Positions 60,101 through 64,000 of a DNA stretch of 64,000 nucleotides are shown here, in pieces (position 1 is the stretch's first letter; the number at the start of each line of letters is the position of its first letter). The notes under the pieces are model-generated. The model was not told the DNA's origin and did not search any database. It saw only the letters and a program-made list of their open reading frames with translations. Origin of the DNA: Acanthaster planci (lineage: Eukaryota; Echinodermata; Asteroidea; Valvatida; Acanthasteridae); contig NW_019091516.1 of assembly GCF_001949145.1 (NCBI RefSeq), positions 353,196-417,195 on the forward strand, in the 5' to 3' direction. The position numbers and the translations under genes were made by a program.

Positions 60101-63100
60101 GTTACTCTGTAAATTCAGGGTCCAAAAGTGTGACATTTTGTGTCCCTGTTACACCTGACCTGTGCAATTTGACATGGAAATATCACTGAAATGGATTTAA
60201 ACCATTTCTATTTGTTTGGCAGGTACATCTACATGTAATTTGCATTAACGCATCACTCTTGGAAGTTAGAGAACGTGTTCTAAACTTACAAAATCACATG
60301 TCAGATGTGACAGGGACATAAAAATTAGACCCCTAATTTACAGAATGAACCAGATCTAGAAACTAAAATCTTAATATCTGGTAACTTTTGGGAGCCTTTG
60401 GGCAGGGTATTCTAATGTGTACATGTAACCAAGTCTGACCCTCTTTAATCAGTGCAAAGCCACAATATACAACAAAGCCTCCAGAGCCTCTGAAAATGTG
60501 AGATTGAACGCAGGATCCAGACTACATCCAGACATTAATGGTAAACCTAGCCTGCAGGCAGTGTTTGTTTTTCATGCGTCCGTTTGTCTGTCTAGACTGG
60601 TTTTGCTGTCTGCCAGTCAATCGCTAATGAAATTATTTGATTTGTTGCACGGACACAGAGCACACCTGGTCAGTGCCACAGGTAATGGCTCATCCTCCGA
60701 TCCTCCTCCCCCCCCCAAAAAATGAAATGACTCGATTTTTTTCAAGTCACAAGATGATGCGATCAACTCGGAGCACTCTGGAAGCTAGTATTTGATTAGA
60801 TGGCGAGTCCCGCGGGCTCTGCCTGACATTTTCCTCACATTCATGAGCCCTCAAAATCAGCTTGCATGCCTCGCGGAGGGAGGGAGGGGAGGTTGGAATA
60901 TGGGAGATTACTTTGGACCACTGCTATTCTCAAAGACCGAAGATAACTTGGCGAGTTTGCTAAGTCATGGCCGCATGTTTTGATGGTTCAGCCATGACAA
61001 GTGAACCAAACAACTCATGAACATGTCAAATATTATTAAATAGCTCTTAAGCAGTATCACGGGTTTCCTAGGAAGAACATTTGGCAGTTGTACAACCAAT
61101 ACAATGGAGGTTTCTATGGGAGTGGACAACAATAATTTCTTATCTTTGTTCGTTTTCAACACGAGTGTTTTGAACTACATTACACAGCAACACAAAACAT
61201 CTTAAGAGGTGTACCACACCATATTTCTCAGTTTATGTACTGTAGGTGTGGAAAAAAAAATTCGACCAGAATAACGCAGAGGTTCAACAACAGGTGTATG
61301 AAAAGGTAAGAAAAACATATCAGCATTCTTCATCCACCACCAACGGTACATTCATGAACTAGTACCACATTAAGTGCATAATGACCTATATATTTCAAAT
61401 GGATGGGGACACACAGTGATGTACATGTCATGCACGCTGCAATGCTAAATGTGAAAAAAGAAAAGGAAAAAAACATTTAGGACTCATCTAGGGCTGCTCT
61501 GTAGAAATACATAAAAATAAAGGGCTAGGTGCTGTTTGAATATTTCCCCTACCATGAAAAATCTACATGTACAGGTACCCATAGATTTGAACCCAAGTGA
61601 GGAAAAAAAGGGATTAAAGTGATTATCAAAAAGTTTATATCAACTACATGTACACCCTCCGGACAGAGAGAGTAAAGGATTTCTCACCCATTAAAAATGA
61701 AATGCATGTACATCAAAGAAGCCAACTCATTTTACGGTTTGAAAGATTTGTATTCTATAAAATTTCACAATGAGAACTGAGTTTTAAGCCCTGTTTGCAC
61801 TGCATAATGCATGCCTCGGGTGATACCTTAGAGCAGCAACTGAAACGATATTATGGCAAATCACAAAACATCTACTGAAGTAGTATACTTCTTGCACAGT
61901 TACGATAAGGTGAATAGGGTCTGGGGTTTTTAACGTCACAGTTTATGTTTTTCCTACAAGTGGCTGCTAAATCTATGGCTGGCCATCAGTGCAAACGTAA
62001 AGGAATAACTGACAAAGTGTTCAAAATCTAACGCAGCTATCAAAACACCTGCTAAGAATGAGTGAAAATATAACCCTCTTTATAACTAATGAGACAAATG
62101 TACATTTTAAATGAAATTGAGGTAAAATAAAGAATCAACCAAAGCGTAATTTTTCTGCAAACTTTGGCTGACCATACAAATTGTAGATAAAGAGAATGGT
62201 TTCTAAAATGCAACATGTAGAATTCAGATTTGAAGTACTGTATAATGACTCGGCACACATCATCGGATCAACATCAACATACCGACCAAAATGCTGCCAG
62301 TTTTCCTGAAAACCAAAGCTGCCTTTCAATTTTTTGGGGGATCACATCTTAAAACAGACGCACATCTCAGAAACAACAAGCCATTGTGAGATTCCCACAC
62401 TCGTGATATGCATGGGCTTAGCACAGCACATGTACATGTAGAGTCTTGTCACTTCCCTGATCTATCTTAACCCTTCAGCCCAAAGGCAATTCTGCCTCAT
62501 GTACCTCCAAAATCCAGCACTGTGAATGTAACGGCTGGCACTTTTTGTACTTACTGTACATTTCAACATTTCCAGTAATACACAGGTGTACTTTTGCACA
62601 TGGGAAGTGGCACATCATTACCACGACTCCATCTCATCATCTCTTGCTCGTCCCCAAACAAGCATGTGTGTTTAGTCGTTGAATGTGAGTGAATAATCAA
62701 CCACGCATGGACATCAGCGAAATTGTGAATGTTATTTAAACACAAAGGTGAAATTACAGGGGGAGGGGCCTTTTTCCCGCCAGTACCCTGCTTTTCAGTA
62801 CAAAGTGGATAACACAACACATGACAGCTCATGCAGTCTTGCTGAACAATGGAAGAAGAGCTGAAGGATGTGTGAACACTTTTGTATCTAAATTTCACCC
62901 TCTAATGATATATGTGCACTTGCACAAGACAATTCCCAAAAGATTTAAGAAGTTAACCATACCGAAAAATTTTTATCACTTTGTCAAATGGCCAGAATTG
63001 CTTTCCTTGACCTTTGAACTTACCTAGCCTGAGCACTGAGAAGAACAAGACAGACAGCTGCAGCAGCATGCCAGCAACGACCACAAAGTTGATAGCCGTG

Positions 63101-63191
63101 TTGTGGATGTCCTTATCAATGCGCGATGACTTGTAGGCAAAGTAGATGTTGTAGCGGTCCACCATGTGCTTAAAGAGTATGTACAGGAGAC
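50941..63191 (-). CDS. TMEM63: TMEM63/CSC1-like mechanosensitive cation channel, C-terminal three exons
   Basis: TMEM63 proteins are OSCA/CSC1-family multi-pass channels opened by membrane stretch or osmotic stress. Three phase-compatible exons (63191-63024, 52238-52072, 51114-50941) encode about 169 residues. The first has KHMVDRYNIYFAY and LFFSVLRLG, matching human KHLVDRYNIYYAY and LFFSILRLG. The second carries the last membrane helix, ILLSVFLVLCIGLYIAKV. The third is the cytoplasmic tail with VLQEGDDT and AYGTMDG, echoing human VLQEPE and TYGTMN. Introns are 957 and 10785 bases, the larger containing an assembly gap. All upstream exons, including the pore helices, lie beyond the window. 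Which vertebrate paralogue (A, B or C) is closest cannot be judged. Confidence 0.93.
51115..52071 (-). other. TMEM63 intron with minisatellite
   Basis: This 957-base intron has consensus borders. Apart from the 26-bp array at 51664-51845 it shows only AT-rich sequence, including two TACATGTA palindromes. Confidence 0.85.
51664..51845. repeat. 26-bp minisatellite, seven units, in TMEM63 intron
   Basis: Seven head-to-tail 26-bp units begin CCAGAGGATCGG and continue TTCTCTCATCTAAA. The last unit has one substitution and diverges at its final bases. Near-identity of the units indicates recent expansion. Confidence 0.95.
52072..52238 (-). CDS. TMEM63: TMEM63 exon (last membrane helix and start of tail)
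   Basis: Acceptor attccattcag, donor GTCAAG|gtatcc. It completes the glycine and encodes SVDPRSILLSVFLVLCIGLY then IAKVCFNIWMGYIPPAYDEF and an acidic end EDQAPPAEDDVK. Position and hydropathy match the final helix of TMEM63 proteins. Confidence 0.92.
54549..55155. repeat. 20-bp C-rich minisatellite interrupted by an assembly gap
   Basis: Six 20-bp units of the type CCCCCCATAAGATGCTGATG are visible at 54549-54663, and a further partial unit appears right after the gap at 55137. The array therefore very likely spans the gap, and its true copy number is unknown. Confidence 0.93.
54664..55136. other. Assembly gap (473 N)
   Basis: A run of 473 undetermined bases lies inside the 20-bp minisatellite. 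Open frames across it are artefacts. Confidence 0.99.
55833..55898 (-). other. Near-perfect 66-base hairpin (28-bp stem, 10-base loop)
   Basis: The arm at 55833-55860 is the reverse complement of 55871-55898 with one mismatch in 28 positions. Read on the minus strand, the TMEM63 sense strand, that mismatch becomes a G-U wobble, so an intronic transcript would fold without bulges. It could be a small-RNA precursor or the remnant of a fold-back element. No known animal microRNA seed was recognised. Confidence 0.85.
58269..58296. repeat. Short hairpin, 10-bp stem
   Basis: TTGTGTGGAC and its exact reverse complement flank an 8-base loop. It lies in the large TMEM63 intron with no assigned role. 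Confidence 0.7.
63024..63191 (-). CDS. TMEM63: TMEM63 exon (penultimate helix region)
   Basis: Acceptor ttatttgcag on the minus strand, donor GGCTAG|gtaagt. It encodes LLYILFKHMVDRYNIYFAY, a polar loop KSSRIDKDIH, then the hydrophobic FVVVAGMLLQLSVLFFSV. The length is 168 bases, leaving a split glycine codon. Confidence 0.94.
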   Translation of the reverse strand, partial: VSCTYSLSTWWTATTSTLPTSHRALIRTSTTRLSTLWSLLACCCSCLSCSSQCSG

Positions 63192-64000
63192 CTGCAAATA
63201 ACGTAGCAGAAATAAAACACAGTAAATTTGTTTGTTTTGGACAGGACAGGATTACTGAAATGTTTCGACCACAAGGCACCTTTCTCAGATAGTTGGTTCT
63301 ATAAGATACACAAATGGTGTTGAAAAGTACCCTTATACAGGTATTTCAGTACTTTCTGCATTCTCACTGAGTGAACTGTGCATGTAGGGTGTGTCCAGCC
63401 ACATACACGTACTGTAGACAATATAATTTTTTAAAAATCCATAAAAACCTACAACAAAACAGACAAATACCAAAACCAAGACTAACTCCTTTTGCCACTT
63501 CTCAGGTACAACTCCACAGACTTATAAGACGGACAGAGTACACTGTTCGAAACGTCGAGTTATTACCCGGTTCTTCTCAGAACCACACATACTCAAAGAA
63601 GAGATAAATACACGGTGTTACCGCAATCTTTACTATAGATCCACAGACTTGTCTTGTACCCCGAACCATACTCAATTCAACAAGATTCTACATAATCAGG
63701 TAACTGTAACTGTACCTGAAGGGGCTGGGGACAATCTATCAAGTTTAAATCTCAGCCATTTCCACTACCAGTAAATTCATTCAGGAACCAAAGCAATAAG
63801 ACTCCCAAAGGTACATGTACATGTACATTTCTGTAGAGGGTAGAAACCACATAGAGCATCATAGGACAGCTGCTCCATCATTTGAAAACCGACAAATCCT
63901 ACTACTGGAGGAAATGAAATAAAATATCCTAAAAATACACTAGGGGGGAACATTTAATCTCTCCTCTTTTAAAGAAGTGAAGTCTGAAAAATGAAGTCTT
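63192..64000 (-). other. TMEM63 intron (partial, right edge)
   Basis: The region lies upstream of the 63191 exon on the minus strand. No further TMEM63 coding block is visible, so the preceding exon must be beyond the window. It holds clustered TACATGTA sites near 63810. Confidence 0.6.

Larger units (their letters stand above)
52239..63023 (-). other. 10.8-kb TMEM63 intron
   Basis: It is bounded by the donor at 63023 and the acceptor at 52240 on the minus strand. It contains the 20-bp minisatellite with an assembly gap (54549-55155), a near-perfect 66-base hairpin (55833-55898), a shorter hairpin at 58269-58296 and many TACATGTA sites. No coding exon could be supported, although the gap hides 473 bases of nominal sequence. 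Confidence 0.7.

Overview
The window is eukaryotic nuclear DNA: intron-rich, AT-rich overall, full of short non-autonomous DNA transposons and minisatellites, with no bacterial-style operon. The proteins are animal. Many dispersed TACATGTA and TAGGCCTA palindromes, poly(C)/poly(G) runs and tRNA-derived SINE heads fit a marine invertebrate; I favour a deuterostome such as an echinoderm, but that is inference.

Three genes can be supported. (1) Plus strand, 2207-12832: the last 16 exons of PSME4 (proteasome activator PA200/Blm10). They are phase-consistent and encode 745 residues plus a stop, ending in the proteasome-docking Tyr-Tyr-Ala tail; the 5' part lies before the window. (2) Minus strand, 38252-21805: a two-exon gene with a 15.7-kb intron. 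It encodes a 248-residue single-pass membrane protein with a short N-terminus, one glycine/alanine/valine-rich membrane helix and a long low-complexity basic/proline/serine tail ending in a PDZ-ligand-like D-W-V. I do not recognise it. (3) Minus strand, 63191-50941: the last three exons of a TMEM63 (OSCA/CSC1-type mechanosensitive channel) gene; upstream exons lie past the right edge.

Layout: 1-2206 PSME4 intron with a piggyBac-type and a hAT-type element; 2207-12832 PSME4 exons and introns; 12833-21804 intergenic, with an 88-bp triplication at the PSME4 stop codon and a cluster of three hAT MITEs; 21805-38252 the unknown membrane-protein gene, whose intron holds three inverted-repeat elements; 38253-50940 intergenic with a damaged MITE and a SINE head; 50941-63191 TMEM63 3' end, with a 26-bp minisatellite in the short intron and a 20-bp minisatellite interrupted by a 473-base assembly gap in the 10.8-kb intron; 63192-64000 further TMEM63 intron.

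Nothing indicates that the three genes act together; they look like ordinary neighbours. The most noteworthy points are the unrecognised membrane protein, apparent loss of the acetyl-lysine-binding residues in PA200, duplication of the PA200 stop-codon segment, acceptor-like minisatellite units next to a PSME4 exon, and a MITE carrying nuclear-receptor-like palindromes.
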